Of a stretch of 64,000 nucleotides of DNA, positions 36,414-45,734 are shown one piece after another. Made by a program: the position numbers and the translations under genes. The notes under the pieces are model-generated. The model saw only the letters and a program-made list of their open reading frames with translations. It made no database searches and was not told the DNA's origin. Source of the stretch: Comamonas halotolerans (GTDB taxonomy: Bacteria; Pseudomonadota; Gammaproteobacteria; Burkholderiales; Burkholderiaceae_C). The stretch is from the NCBI RefSeq assembly GCF_030162935.1, contig NZ_JASAUZ010000001.1, forward strand, positions 248,001 to 312,000, written 5' to 3'. Position 1 is the stretch's first letter; each line of letters opens with the position of its first letter.

Positions 36414-37298
36414 TTATTTCTCTTTGCCGAACAAGCCGGCGGGGCGAATCAGCAAAACGATGACCATGATGACAAACACCACCGTGGAAGATGCCTCGGG
36501 ATAGAACACCTTGGTCAGGCCTTCAATCACGCCCAGACCAAGACCAGTGAGGATGGAGCCCATGATGGAGCCCATGCCCCCGATCACCACCACCGCAAAC
36601 ACCACGATGATGAGGTTTTGCCCCATGAGAGGTGTGACCTGATAGACAGGCGCTGCCAATACACCGGCAAATGCGGCCAGCCCCACGCCGAATGCATAGG
36701 TGAGCGTCACCATGACGGGCACATTGATACCGAAGGCCTCAACCAGCCGTGGGTTTTCCGTGCCTGCACGCAGGTAGGCTCCCAAACGCGTTTTCTCAAT
36801 CACATACCAGGTTGCAATGCATACCACCAGCGAGGCCACGACCACCCAGGCGCGGTAGTTGGGCAAGATCATGAAGCCCAGATTGGTTGCACCTTCCAGC
36901 AGCTCCGGCGTGTCATAGCCAAGACCCGATACCCCATAGATGGAACGAAACACCCCTTCAATCAGCAGCGACAAACCCAAAGTGAGCAACAGGCCGTAAA
37001 GATGATCGAGCTTGTAAATCCAGCGTAGCAAAAGCCGTTCAATCAGCACCCCGAAAATGCCAACCACAATGGGCGCCAGAATCAGCATGGCCCAGTAGTT
37101 GATACCAAGGTAATTCATGGCCATCCAGGTGACCATGGCCCCCAGCATGAACAATGCGCCATGCGCAAAGTTGATGACGTTGAGCAAGCCGAAAATCACA
37201 GCCAGCCCCAGGCTCAAGATCGCATAAAACGAGCCGTTGACCAGCCCCAGCAACAGCTGACTGAGCAGGCCCGGCAGTGAAACACCGAAGATTTCCAT
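36414..37298 (-). CDS. livH: LivH-type branched-chain amino acid ABC permease
   Basis: A 294-residue permease with about eight membrane segments. Typical LivH stretches are GLVNGSFYAILSLGLAVIFG, NFAHGALFMLGAM, AGTENPRLVEAFGINV (coupling loop) and VVIGGMGSIMGSILTG. It lies 83 bases after the second binding-protein gene and 14 bases before livM in the same direction. Confidence 0.94.
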   Translation of the reverse strand: MEIFGVSLPGLLSQLLLGLVNGSFYAILSLGLAVIFGLLNVINFAHGALFMLGAMVTWMAMNYLGINYWAMLILAPIVVGIFGVLIERLLLRWIYKLDHLYGLLLTLGLSLLIEGVFRSIYGVSGLGYDTPELLEGATNLGFMILPNYRAWVVVASLVVCIATWYVIEKTRLGAYLRAGTENPRLVEAFGINVPVMVTLTYAFGVGLAAFAGVLAAPVYQVTPLMGQNLIIVVFAVVVIGGMGSIMGSILTGLGLGVIEGLTKVFYPEASSTVVFVIMVIVLLIRPAGLFGKEK

Positions 37299-37381
37299 GA
37301 GAGAGACGCTTTTGTTTGGACTAGGTAGCCCTGGCGCATGTGCAAGGCACGCCCGCTGGTGGCAGGCGTGGCCATGTCACA

Positions 37382-38590
37382 TCACTTCCAGAGTGCGCAT
37401 TTGGTTTCTGCCTTGGTGGTCCAGACGGTGTCAGCAGGCAAGGTCTGCAGCACCTTCAGGTAATCCCAAGGCTTTTTGGATTCCGCAGGTGACTTGGCCT
37501 CCACAAGGTACATGTCATGCGCGTAAGTGCCGTCAGGGCGAATTGAGCCCTTGGCATAGAAGTCAGAAAGTGGCGTGCTCTTGAGATGCGCCATGACCTT
37601 GTCGGCATCTGTGCTCTTCACCGCCTCGACCGCCTTGAGGTACTGCATCACGGCAGAGTAATCCGCGGCCTGCACATCGGTAGGCATGCGCTTGGTTTTG
37701 GCAAAAAACTTGTCGGCAAATTTGCGCGACTCGTCATTCATATCCCAGTACCAACTGGTCGTGTGCAGCAAACCCGCGGTATTTTTCAGGCCCAATGAAT
37801 GTATATCGGTGAGAAAGACCAGCAGCCCCGCTGTCTTCATGTTTTTGTCGATACCGAATTCCTTGGCAGCCTTGATGGAATTGATGGTGTCACCGCCAGC
37901 ATTGGCCAAACCCAGAATCTGCGCCTTGGAGTTTTGTGCCTGCAACAAGAAACTGGAGAAGTCGGATGCATTCAATGGATGTTTGACACTGCCTTTGATA
38001 CTGCCGCCCTTGGCTTTGATGACCGCCGTGGTGTCTGCCTCCAGTGCCTGCCCGAAAGCATAGTCCGCCGTCAGAAAGAACCACTCTTTACCACCGCGAT
38101 CCACCACAGCTCCGCCTGTACCTTTGGCCAGCGCCACAGTGTCATAGGCATAGTGAATGGTGTAAGGGTTGCACTGCTCATTGGTCAGTGCCGAAGTGCC
38201 CGCGCCATTGTTGATGTGGACCCGTTTTTTCTCATTGGCCACCTGGGAAACGGCCAAGGCCGTGCCCGAGTTCGTGCCACTGAAGATCAGACTGATGCCC
38301 TGGGTATCAATCCACTCACGAGCTTTGCTCGCAGCAATATCTGCTTTGTTCTGGTGATCGGCAGACAGCAACTCAATGGGTTTACCCAACACCTTGCCGC
38401 CAAAATCATCAATCGCCATCTGCATGGCGATCACACCATTTTTACCCTCCACGTCCGCATACAGACTGGACATATCGGTGACAAAACCGATGCGTACCTT
38501 GTCTTGTGACTGTGCATGCGCCGTGGCAGCCATCAGACCTGCCACCCCCAGCATCAGGGTCAACTGGGTCAGTTTGCGTTGCTTGTACAT
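37382..38590 (-). CDS. Branched-chain amino acid-type ABC substrate-binding protein, copy 2
   Basis: A 402-residue periplasmic protein of the Leu/Ile/Val-binding family. A signal peptide ending AHA-QSQ precedes KVRIGFVTDMSSLYAD. It is a paralogue of the gene just upstream (38727-39926), alike from end to end, including LGLANAGGDTIN, FLTDIHSLGLKNT and the C-terminus TKCALWK. An AAGGAGAC ribosome site precedes the ATG. The ligand need not be a branched-chain amino acid, since this family also binds aromatic and other acids. Confidence 0.92.
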   Translation of the reverse strand: MYKQRKLTQLTLMLGVAGLMAATAHAQSQDKVRIGFVTDMSSLYADVEGKNGVIAMQMAIDDFGGKVLGKPIELLSADHQNKADIAASKAREWIDTQGISLIFSGTNSGTALAVSQVANEKKRVHINNGAGTSALTNEQCNPYTIHYAYDTVALAKGTGGAVVDRGGKEWFFLTADYAFGQALEADTTAVIKAKGGSIKGSVKHPLNASDFSSFLLQAQNSKAQILGLANAGGDTINSIKAAKEFGIDKNMKTAGLLVFLTDIHSLGLKNTAGLLHTTSWYWDMNDESRKFADKFFAKTKRMPTDVQAADYSAVMQYLKAVEAVKSTDADKVMAHLKSTPLSDFYAKGSIRPDGTYAHDMYLVEAKSPAESKKPWDYLKVLQTLPADTVWTTKAETKCALWK

Positions 38591-38726
38591 TGCCTTGTCT
38601 CCTTGAGTGGGGGCGGCTTACGCCTTGTGAAACCAATGCCCTGAATGGGCGGCAAACACTAGATAACGCGATGAAAGGCCTGAGAGCGCAGAACACCGCT
38701 GCGCTCCCCCGATCAGAGCTTTGACA

Positions 38727-39926
38727 TCACTTCCAAAGCGCGCACTTGCTCTCTTGCTTGGTGGTCCAGACTTGATCTGCTGGCAACTTGCTCACCACCT
38801 TGTAGTAATCCCACGCCTCTTTGGACTCGGCAGGCGACTTCACCTGCATCAGGTACATATCGTGGGCATAGCGGCCATCCGGGCGAATCACACCTTCTGC
38901 GTAGAAGTCTTTGAGCGGCGTGCTCTTGAGCACTGCCATCACCTTGTCGGCATCTGTGGTGCCCGCCTTTTCAACCGCCTTCAAATAATTCATGGTGGCG
39001 GAGTAGTTGGCGGCCTGTACATCGGTAGGCATGCGTTTGGCCTTTGCCTGGAACTTTTTGCCGAAAGCGCGTGTTTCATCGTTCAGGTTCCAGTCCCAAC
39101 TGGTGGTCAGCAGCAGGCCTTCCGTGTTCTTCAGCCCCAACGAATGCACGTCCGTCAGAAACACCAGCAAACCCGCCATCTTCATGGATTTGTTGATGCC
39201 AAATTCACGCGCAGCCTTGATGGTGTTGATGGTGTCACCACCGGCGTTGGCCAGCCCCAGAATCTGCGCCTTGGAGTTTTGTGCCTGCAGCAGAAAGCTG
39301 GAGAAGTCAGAGGCATTCAGCGGGTGACGCACGCTACCCTTCACGGTTCCCCCCTTGGCCTTGATCACCTTGGTGGTGTCATTTTCCAGAGAGTGTCCAA
39401 ATGCGTAATCCGCTGTCAGGAAGTACCACTCCTTACCGCCGTTATCCACCACGGCACCGCCCGTGCCTTTGGCCAGCGCCACGGTGTCATAGGTGTAATG
39501 AATCGTGTAGGGTGAGCACTGCTCATTGGTCAGCGCTGAAGCACCGGCACCGCTGTTGAAGTAGACACGTTTTTTCTCTTGAGCCACCTTGGCCAGCGCC
39601 AGAGCAACACCCGAGTTGGTACCACCGAACAACATCGTCAGGTTCTGCGTATCAATCCACTCACGGGCTTTGGTGGCAGCAATATCAGGCTTGTGCTGGT
39701 GATCTTGCGTCAGCAGCTCGATGGGCTTGCCCAGTACCTTGCCACCAAAGTCATCAATCGCCATCTGGATGGCGAGCGCACCGTTTTTGCCATCAACGTC
39801 CGCGTAGTTGCTGGACATATCGGTGATAAAACCAATCCTGACCTTATCCGGCTCCTGGGCATGCGCCAGACCAGCCACGGCCAAAGACAGAGCCAAAGCC
39901 GTCAAAGGTGTACGAAATGCTGTCAT
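38727..39926 (-). CDS. Branched-chain amino acid-type ABC substrate-binding protein, copy 1
   Basis: A 399-residue periplasmic binding protein with signal peptide ending AHA-QEP, then KVRIGFITDMSSNYAD. GTNSGVALALAKVAQ and YFNSGAGASALTNEQC form parts of the ligand cleft. Its near twin is the next gene in the operon. Differences lie mostly in the signal peptide, the cleft-facing region and surface positions, so the two may differ in specificity while sharing one permease. A GAGGAGACTC site precedes the ATG. A 45-base gap separates it from livF. Confidence 0.92.
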   Translation of the reverse strand: MTAFRTPLTALALSLAVAGLAHAQEPDKVRIGFITDMSSNYADVDGKNGALAIQMAIDDFGGKVLGKPIELLTQDHQHKPDIAATKAREWIDTQNLTMLFGGTNSGVALALAKVAQEKKRVYFNSGAGASALTNEQCSPYTIHYTYDTVALAKGTGGAVVDNGGKEWYFLTADYAFGHSLENDTTKVIKAKGGTVKGSVRHPLNASDFSSFLLQAQNSKAQILGLANAGGDTINTIKAAREFGINKSMKMAGLLVFLTDVHSLGLKNTEGLLLTTSWDWNLNDETRAFGKKFQAKAKRMPTDVQAANYSATMNYLKAVEKAGTTDADKVMAVLKSTPLKDFYAEGVIRPDGRYAHDMYLMQVKSPAESKEAWDYYKVVSKLPADQVWTTKQESKCALWK

Positions 39927-39971
39927 ATGAGTCTCCTCGTTGTTTTGGATAAATGCGTATTGGCGGCTGGC

Positions 39972-40682
39972 TTAAACACCCAGCAATTCATTGAGCACAG
40001 GCATCTTGGCGTCCAGCTGTGCAGCATCAAATGTCTCCACAATGCGGCCGTGCTCCATGACATAGAAGCGATCCGCCAGCGGCGCGGCAAAGCGGAAGTT
40101 CTGCTCCACCATGACAATGGTGTAACCCTTTTGACGCAAGGTATTGATCATGCGCGCCAGTGCTTGCACGATCACCGGTGCCAGACCTTCGGAGATTTCA
40201 TCAAGCAGCAACAAGCGTGCGCCGGTGCGCAAAATACGTGCTACGGCCAGCATTTGCTGCTCGCCCCCAGACAACCGAGTGCCCTGGCTATGCCGCCGCT
40301 CGGCCAGATTGGGGAACATGGCATAGATCTCCTCCACACTCATGCCTTCGTGCCCAGTTTTCAGCTGCGGCGGCAGCAACAGGTTTTCTTCACAGGAAAG
40401 ACTGGAAAAAATGCCTCGCTCTTCCGGGCAGTAGCCCACGCCGAAATGGGCAATCTTGTGAGTGGGCAAATGAATGGTTTCTTGTCCATTGATCTTGACG
40501 GAGCCCTTGCGTGCGCCCGTCAAGCCCATCACTGCGCGCATGGTGGAAGTGCGGCCTGCGCCATTGCGCCCCAGCAAGGTGACAACTTCTCCTGGATGCA
40601 CCACCATGTCCACGCCATGCAGCACATGAGATTCACCGTACCAGGCTTCAAGATTACGTATTTCAAGTGCCGGTGTGCTCAT
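39972..40682 (-). CDS. livF: LivF-type ABC ATPase with Arg in place of the Walker A Lys
   Basis: A 236-residue ATPase of the branched-chain amino acid transporter. The ABC signature LSGGEQQMLAVAR, Walker B LLLLDEIS and the H-loop region VEQNF are normal. The Walker A reads GRNGAGRTST, so the invariant lysine is Arg44 (codon CGC at 40551-40553). The start ATG at 40682 lies one base after the livG stop. The partner LivG has a normal lysine, so one of the two sites in a LivG/LivF heterodimer may be altered. Confidence 0.93.
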   Translation of the reverse strand: MSTPALEIRNLEAWYGESHVLHGVDMVVHPGEVVTLLGRNGAGRTSTMRAVMGLTGARKGSVKINGQETIHLPTHKIAHFGVGYCPEERGIFSSLSCEENLLLPPQLKTGHEGMSVEEIYAMFPNLAERRHSQGTRLSGGEQQMLAVARILRTGARLLLLDEISEGLAPVIVQALARMINTLRQKGYTIVMVEQNFRFAAPLADRFYVMEHGRIVETFDAAQLDAKMPVLNELLGV

Positions 40683-40683
40683 C

Positions 40684-41454
40684 TCAGTGCGCCCCCTGCA
40701 ACTGGCCATCGGTGGTGCCCATATAGGCCTCCATCACCTGGGCATTGCTCGACACTTCGGCGTAGTTGCCTTCTGCCAGCACTGCGCCGCGCTGCAACAC
40801 GGTAATGCGGTCTGCAATGGTCGATATCACCTTCATGTTGTGCTCGACCATCAAAATGGTGCGCCCAGCCGAGACTTTCTTGATCAGTTGCGTGACCCGG
40901 TCCACATCTTCATGGCCCATGCCTTGGGTGGGCTCATCAAGCAGCATCAACTCAGGTTCCATGGACAGCGTTGTGGCAATTTCCAGGGCCCGCTTGCGGC
41001 CATAAGGCAGGTTCACCGTGATCTCATCAGCCATGTCCGCCAACCCCACTTCATCGAGCAGCTCCAAAGCGCGGGCATTGAGCTGATTCAGGGTTTTTTC
41101 GCTTTTCCAGAAATGAAATGCTGTGCCCAGCTGGCGCTGCAATCCCACGCGCACGTTCTCCAGCAGACTCAGGTGCGGGAACACTGCCGAAATCTGGAAT
41201 GAACGAATCACACCGCGACGTGCAATTTGCGCAGGTGCTTCGCGTGTGATGTCATGACCATTGAAACGAATTTCACCTGAAGTGGGCTCCAGGAATTTGG
41301 TGAGCAAGTTAAAGCATGTGGTCTTGCCTGCACCATTGGGGCCAATCAGCGCATGGATGCTGCCGCGTTGCACCGACAGGTTCACTTTACTGACTGCAGT
41401 GAACCCTCTGAACTCTTTGGTGAGATTGGTGGTTTGAAGAATGACGTCACTCAT
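40684..41454 (-). CDS. livG: LivG-type branched-chain amino acid ABC ATPase
   Basis: A 256-residue ATPase, first gene of the liv operon. Walker A is GPNGAGKTT, Walker B LMLLDEPTQGMG, and the LivG-specific RGVIRSFQISAVFPHLSLLENV stretch is present. The signature is unusual: LPYGRKRALEIAT replaces the common LSGGQ-like LPYGxQRRLEIA form, which is normal for LivG. The ATG at 41454 is the family-consistent start; the longer frame from 41571 was rejected. Confidence 0.93.
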   Translation of the reverse strand: MSDVILQTTNLTKEFRGFTAVSKVNLSVQRGSIHALIGPNGAGKTTCFNLLTKFLEPTSGEIRFNGHDITREAPAQIARRGVIRSFQISAVFPHLSLLENVRVGLQRQLGTAFHFWKSEKTLNQLNARALELLDEVGLADMADEITVNLPYGRKRALEIATTLSMEPELMLLDEPTQGMGHEDVDRVTQLIKKVSAGRTILMVEHNMKVISTIADRITVLQRGAVLAEGNYAEVSSNAQVMEAYMGTTDGQLQGAH

Positions 41455-41867
41455 GCGCGCAGGCTGCTCCGTGTTGGAGGTGCTGCGCCCGGCGGTTTTT
41501 GACCACTTTTCACGCATGCACCGTATCGAATGTTGCGGTGCATCGTATGTGTGAGGTTTCTGTCTTCGCACTAGGAGTTATGCCTAAGATTTACAACCTA
41601 GGCACTTACCCTATTCATGCAAAAAATGGGGAAAATTTCTTTAAGCTCAATGAATAAAATAAAAGCAAGCACTCACACGCAAAAACCAATGCCTGTCGCC
41701 CAAGTGCCATTTCGGCGGCTTTTTGTCAGCTTGGGCTGTGCAGCCACGGAAGGTCGCTGCTGAAATCAACTCGCCAAAAGAGGTGCAGCCCATAGCTGCC
41801 AGGATCTTGCAGTCATGGCTGATGAACACGAAGCTGAAGCACCAGTTTCAAAGACTCGCAAGCCACT
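41455..41867. other. Intergenic region upstream of livG
   Basis: This 413-base region should hold the liv promoter and the end of the DUF1178 transcript. It is AT-rich at about 41580-41670. A short GGCTG-TG-CAGCC hairpin occurs near 41735. A 60-residue minus-strand frame (41647-41829) shows no family resemblance. Nothing firm is seen. Confidence 0.45.
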
Positions 41868-42335
41868 TTACTGGAGCGTTTCCTTACTGATTTTCGGCAA
41901 AGCCAACGGAAGTACGGGCACTCCCTCCTCCAGCAATTCCATGGTTTGCTCAGGAGTTGCCTGCCCTCGAATGGGCCGTTCCGGCTGCTCGCCTTTATGC
42001 ATGCGCAATGCCTCATCCGCAAATTTGTCACCAACGTCTTCGGTCTTTTCCGCAATCTTTCGTGATGCCTCAAGCCAGGCGGCTTGCAAAGCATGCAGCT
42101 TTGCGTGAGTTTGCATGGCTGGATTCGGCCCGGTGGAGACAGCCGGTGCTGACTTGTCTTGCGGCTGAGCCCCCAGATTCAGACGCGGAGCACTCAACCC
42201 TTTGCGAAGATCTGTACTGCCACACATTGGACACTCGACCAGACCGCGCTCAAGCTGGCTGCGGAAATCTGCTTCCGAGCCAAACCAACCTTCAAACACA
42301 TGGTCTTGAGGACAGTGCAGATCAAACACCTTCAT
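41868..42335 (-). CDS. DUF1178 family protein
   Basis: A 155-residue cytoplasmic protein of the DUF1178 family. The N-terminus has a zinc-ribbon-like pair: FDLHCPQDHVFEGWF and, about 25 residues later, VECPMCGS. A variable linker follows, then a helical C-terminal part with WLEASRKIAEKTEDVGDKFADEAL that is typical of the family. The function is unknown. It follows the nuo/DUF2818 operon beyond a terminator, so it has its own promoter or relies on readthrough. Confidence 0.88.
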   Translation of the reverse strand: MKVFDLHCPQDHVFEGWFGSEADFRSQLERGLVECPMCGSTDLRKGLSAPRLNLGAQPQDKSAPAVSTGPNPAMQTHAKLHALQAAWLEASRKIAEKTEDVGDKFADEALRMHKGEQPERPIRGQATPEQTMELLEEGVPVLPLALPKISKETLQ

Positions 42336-42361
42336 GACGGAGACGAAACAAAGTGACTATG

Positions 42362-42388
42362 AAAAAAGCAGAGCCTAGGCTCTGCTTT
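42362..42388 (-). terminator. Intrinsic terminator of the nuo operon
   Basis: A perfect 24-base palindrome, AAAGCAGAGCC paired around TA; on the minus strand it ends in T6. It closes the nuoA to DUF2818 transcript. Confidence 0.88.
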
Positions 42389-42405
42389 ACAGGAATGTGC
42401 TGAGT

Positions 42406-42717
42406 TTAGCGCTTGCGCCTTTGCGCGAGGTAACGCCATACAAAGCCCGGAAAGGCCAATGTCAAAAACAGCGTTGCGGTAACGGCATAGAACTCCCAGC
42501 CCTGAGGGTAGATCTGCCCCGTGCGGCGCTCCAGCAGCAAAGCCAGAAGCCCGACCACAAAGTACATCAGCACCAACTCAGCCAAGCGCCCCCACATGGG
42601 CTTCTTGTTCGATGCCGCAATGGGGCCAGCAATGAGCCAGCGTTCGTTCATAAAAGGCAAATTGGCGGCCACCAGGGCCGCCAAGATTACCAACCAAATA
42701 GAAGCAGTTTGAGTCAC
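42406..42717 (-). CDS. DUF2818 family membrane protein
   Basis: A 103-residue protein with three hydrophobic segments, matching DUF2818 (SIWLVILAALVAANLPF, WGRLAELVLMYFVVG, GWEFYAVTATLFLTLAFPGFVWRY kept in order). In betaproteobacteria this gene is regularly the one after nuoN, as here, 15 bases downstream. An accessory or assembly role for complex I is a reasonable guess from position only. Confidence 0.87.
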   Translation of the reverse strand: MTQTASIWLVILAALVAANLPFMNERWLIAGPIAASNKKPMWGRLAELVLMYFVVGLLALLLERRTGQIYPQGWEFYAVTATLFLTLAFPGFVWRYLAQRRKR

Positions 42718-42732
42718 GCTTCACATTATGGG

Positions 42733-44226
42733 TCAGGATGCCAGGGCTCGGACGATGGCATCCGCACACAGGGACATCAAACCACCAGGAACAATGCCCA
42801 AGATCAAAACCAGGGCACCATTAACGGTCAGCACAGCACGCACATCCCAAGGCGCAGAGACGGATGTCGCGGTCAAAGGCTTGTCAAAGTACATGACCTT
42901 GACTACACGCAAGTAGTAGAAGGCGCCAATCAAGGACATGATCACAGCAAACACAGCCAGACCGATGTAGAAGCTTTCACCCGAAGCCACCAGCGCCTGC
43001 AGCACCGAAAGCTTGGCATAAAAACCCACCAGCGGAGGAATACCAGCCATGGAGAACAGGCAGGCAGCCATGATGCCTGCGTACAGCGGACTGCGCTGGT
43101 TCAGGCCAGCCAGATCGGAGATCTCTTCGCTCTCGAAACCTTCACGCGACAACAGCAGAATCACACCAAAAGTCGCCAGCGTGGTCAGCACATAGGTCAC
43201 CACGTAGAACATAGAGGAGCTGTATGCGTTGGCAGCGCGAGTGGGATCAATTTCCGAGCCAATCACGCCCGACAGCAGACCCAGCAGCACAAAGCCCATT
43301 TGCGAGATGGTGGAGTACGCCAACATACGCTTGAGGTTGGTTTGCGCAATCGCAGCCAGGTTACCAATCAGCAGCGAGGCGATCGCCAGCACGGCCAGCA
43401 TTTGCTGCCAGTCGAACGCCAAAGGCAGCATGCCGTCCACCAGCAGGCGAATCACAATCGCAAAAGCCGCCAGCTTGGGTGCACCACCGATCAAAGCAGT
43501 GATGGCCGTGGGTGCACCGTGGTACACGTCTGGTACCCACATGTGGAAAGGCGCAACACCCAGCTTGAATGCTAGACCCGCCACCACGAACACCAGACCG
43601 AACACCAGCACCTGGTGCTTGAGTTCACCCGAACTGATGGCCTTGAACACTTCACCGATGTCCAGCGATCCGGTCGCGCCATACACCATGGACAGGCCAT
43701 ACAGCAGGAAGCCCGATGCCATGGAACCCAGCACAAAGTACTTCATGGCGGCTTCGGTTGCCACCGTGTGATCTCGGCGCAATGCAACCAGCGCATAGCT
43801 GGCCAGCGTCAGCAGCTCCAGACCCAGATAGATCAGCAGCAGGTTGTTAGCGCTGATCATGATGAACATGCCCAGCAATGCAAACGTCGACAAGGTGAAC
43901 AGTTCACCGCCACGCAGCATGTCGCGGTCTCCCGCGTAAGGACGGGCATACACCAAGGTAACCATCATGGCCACGGTGGCAAAGAACTTGAGCCAGTTGC
44001 CCATGGCGTCAGAGACCACCATATTGCCCCAGCCATAGAAGGTGTTGCCGCTGAGCGCATAGTTGGCCTGCATGATGGCCACCACGGCCAGCGTCAGCAT
44101 GGTCAGCACATACGTGCCTGTGCGGCGGGGGCTTTTCACGCCCAGATCCACCAGAGTAATCACGCACCCCATGACGAAGAGCACGATCTCAGGGTAGATC
44201 GAAAGCCAGCTGATGTTGTCAATCAT
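42733..44226 (-). CDS. nuoN: NuoN, NADH-quinone oxidoreductase subunit N
   Basis: A 497-residue antiporter-like proton-pumping subunit of complex I with 14 membrane helices expected. [20 protein letters not shown] and [19 protein letters not shown] hold the conserved lysines and the broken helix of the pumping channel; [16 protein letters not shown] is also diagnostic. It lies 23 bases after nuoM. Confidence 0.97.
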   Translation of the reverse strand: MIDNISWLSIYPEIVLFVMGCVITLVDLGVKSPRRTGTYVLTMLTLAVVAIMQANYALSGNTFYGWGNMVVSDAMGNWLKFFATVAMMVTLVYARPYAGDRDMLRGGELFTLSTFALLGMFIMISANNLLLIYLGLELLTLASYALVALRRDHTVATEAAMKYFVLGSMASGFLLYGLSMVYGATGSLDIGEVFKAISSGELKHQVLVFGLVFVVAGLAFKLGVAPFHMWVPDVYHGAPTAITALIGGAPKLAAFAIVIRLLVDGMLPLAFDWQQMLAVLAIASLLIGNLAAIAQTNLKRMLAYSTISQMGFVLLGLLSGVIGSEIDPTRAANAYSSSMFYVVTYVLTTLATFGVILLLSREGFESEEISDLAGLNQRSPLYAGIMAACLFSMAGIPPLVGFYAKLSVLQALVASGESFYIGLAVFAVIMSLIGAFYYLRVVKVMYFDKPLTATSVSAPWDVRAVLTVNGALVLILGIVPGGLMSLCADAIVRALAS

Positions 44227-44249
44227 CTCAATCTCTCAGTTCAGTCTGG

Positions 44250-45725
44250 TCAAGGAAGTTTGGATTGGGCAACGTGCTTGAGCAGCTCAGCCACCGAAGG
44301 ATCCATCACATCCGTGAAGGGCTTGGGATACAGGCCCATGTACAGGACCGCAATTGCCAGAATCGACAGCACCAGGAACTCACGGCAGCCAATGTCTTGC
44401 AGATTCTTGACGTTGTCATTGCCTACAGGACCCAGGTATACACGCTTGTACATCCACAGGGTGTAGGCTGCGCCGAAGATCAGCGCAGTGGCAGCCAGCA
44501 AGCCCACCCAGAAGTTGAATTGCACGGCGCCCAGAATCACCATCCATTCGCCGACAAAACCTGCGGTTGCAGGCAGGCCGCAGTTGGCCATGGCAAACAG
44601 CAGCGCAAATGCAGCAAACTTGGGCATGGTGTTGACCACACCACCGTAAGCAGCAATTTCACGCGAGTGAACTCGGTCATACAGCACACCGATACACAGG
44701 AACATTGCGCCCGATACAAAGCCGTGGGCAATCATCTGCACGATACCGCCAGAAACACCAATGTCGTTGAAGATGAAGAAGCCCAGCGTCACAAAACCCA
44801 TGTGTGCCACGGACGAGTAAGCCACCAGCTTCTTCATGTCCTTTTGCACCAGCGCCACCATACCCACGTAAACCACGGCGATCAGGGACAGGGCAATCAT
44901 CAGCCACGCCCATTCGCGCGATGCGTCTGGAGCAATGGGCAGCGAGAAGCGCAGGAAACCATAGGCACCCAGCTTCAACATGATGGCAGCCAGCACGGCA
45001 GAACCACCAGTAGGCGCTTCCACGTGCACGTCAGGCAACCAAGTGTGCACGGGGAACATGGGCACCTTCACTGCAAACGCAGCGAAGAAGGCAAAGAACA
45101 CCAGGGTCTGTGGCAGCGAACCCAAAGGCAGTTTGTGCCATGTCTGGATGTCGAAGCTGCCGCCCGAGACGTTGTACAAATAGATGATGGCCACCAGGGT
45201 GAGCAAGGAGCCCAGCAAGGTGTACAGAAAGAACTTGAACGCGGCGTAGATCTTGTTCGGGCCACCCCAGATACCAATGATGAGGTACATGGGGATCAGT
45301 GTGGCTTCAAAGAACACGTAGAACAGCAGGCCATCCAGCGCCGAGAACACACCAATCATCAGACCGGACAACACCAGGAATGCGCCCATGTACTGGTTCA
45401 CACGCTCAGTGATGCTTTCCCACGAAGCCAGCACCACGATCACCGTGATGAAAGCCGTCAGCGGCACAAACCAGAACGACAGACCGTCCAGGCCCAGGTG
45501 GTAGTGGATGTTGAAACGTTCAATCCACAACAGCTTTTCAACGAACTGCATGTCCGCTGAAGAGGTATCAAAGCCGGTGTACAGCGGCAGTGTCACCAGC
45601 AGACCCACGATGGAGCCAATCAGTGCCACCCAGCGTACACCGCGTGCACAACTGTCTTTACCGAAGGCCAGCAGCAGGACACCAAAGACGATAGGTGTCC
45701 AAATGGCAAGACTCAACAAACCCAT
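44250..45725 (-). CDS. nuoM: NuoM, NADH-quinone oxidoreductase subunit M
   Basis: A 491-residue antiporter-like pumping subunit. Landmarks: LGLDGLSFWFVPLTAF, ASWESI with the conserved glutamate, FFEATLIPMYLIIG, KVPMFPVHTWLPDVHVEAPT, and QKDMKKLVAYSSVAHMGF. It sits between nuoL and nuoN in the membrane arm. The gap to nuoL is 9 bases. Confidence 0.97.
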   Translation of the reverse strand: MGLLSLAIWTPIVFGVLLLAFGKDSCARGVRWVALIGSIVGLLVTLPLYTGFDTSSADMQFVEKLLWIERFNIHYHLGLDGLSFWFVPLTAFITVIVVLASWESITERVNQYMGAFLVLSGLMIGVFSALDGLLFYVFFEATLIPMYLIIGIWGGPNKIYAAFKFFLYTLLGSLLTLVAIIYLYNVSGGSFDIQTWHKLPLGSLPQTLVFFAFFAAFAVKVPMFPVHTWLPDVHVEAPTGGSAVLAAIMLKLGAYGFLRFSLPIAPDASREWAWLMIALSLIAVVYVGMVALVQKDMKKLVAYSSVAHMGFVTLGFFIFNDIGVSGGIVQMIAHGFVSGAMFLCIGVLYDRVHSREIAAYGGVVNTMPKFAAFALLFAMANCGLPATAGFVGEWMVILGAVQFNFWVGLLAATALIFGAAYTLWMYKRVYLGPVGNDNVKNLQDIGCREFLVLSILAIAVLYMGLYPKPFTDVMDPSVAELLKHVAQSKLP

Positions 45726-45734
45726 TTTTCTTCC

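Noticed and set aside
41647-41829. Small minus-strand gene upstream of livG
   Set aside because: The 60-residue frame has no ribosome site, no family resemblance and lies in a promoter-containing spacer.
42397-43575. Long plus-strand frames opposite nuoN, nuoM and nuoL
   Set aside because: They are antisense shadows, rich in Gln, His and Arg, with no ribosome sites or motifs.
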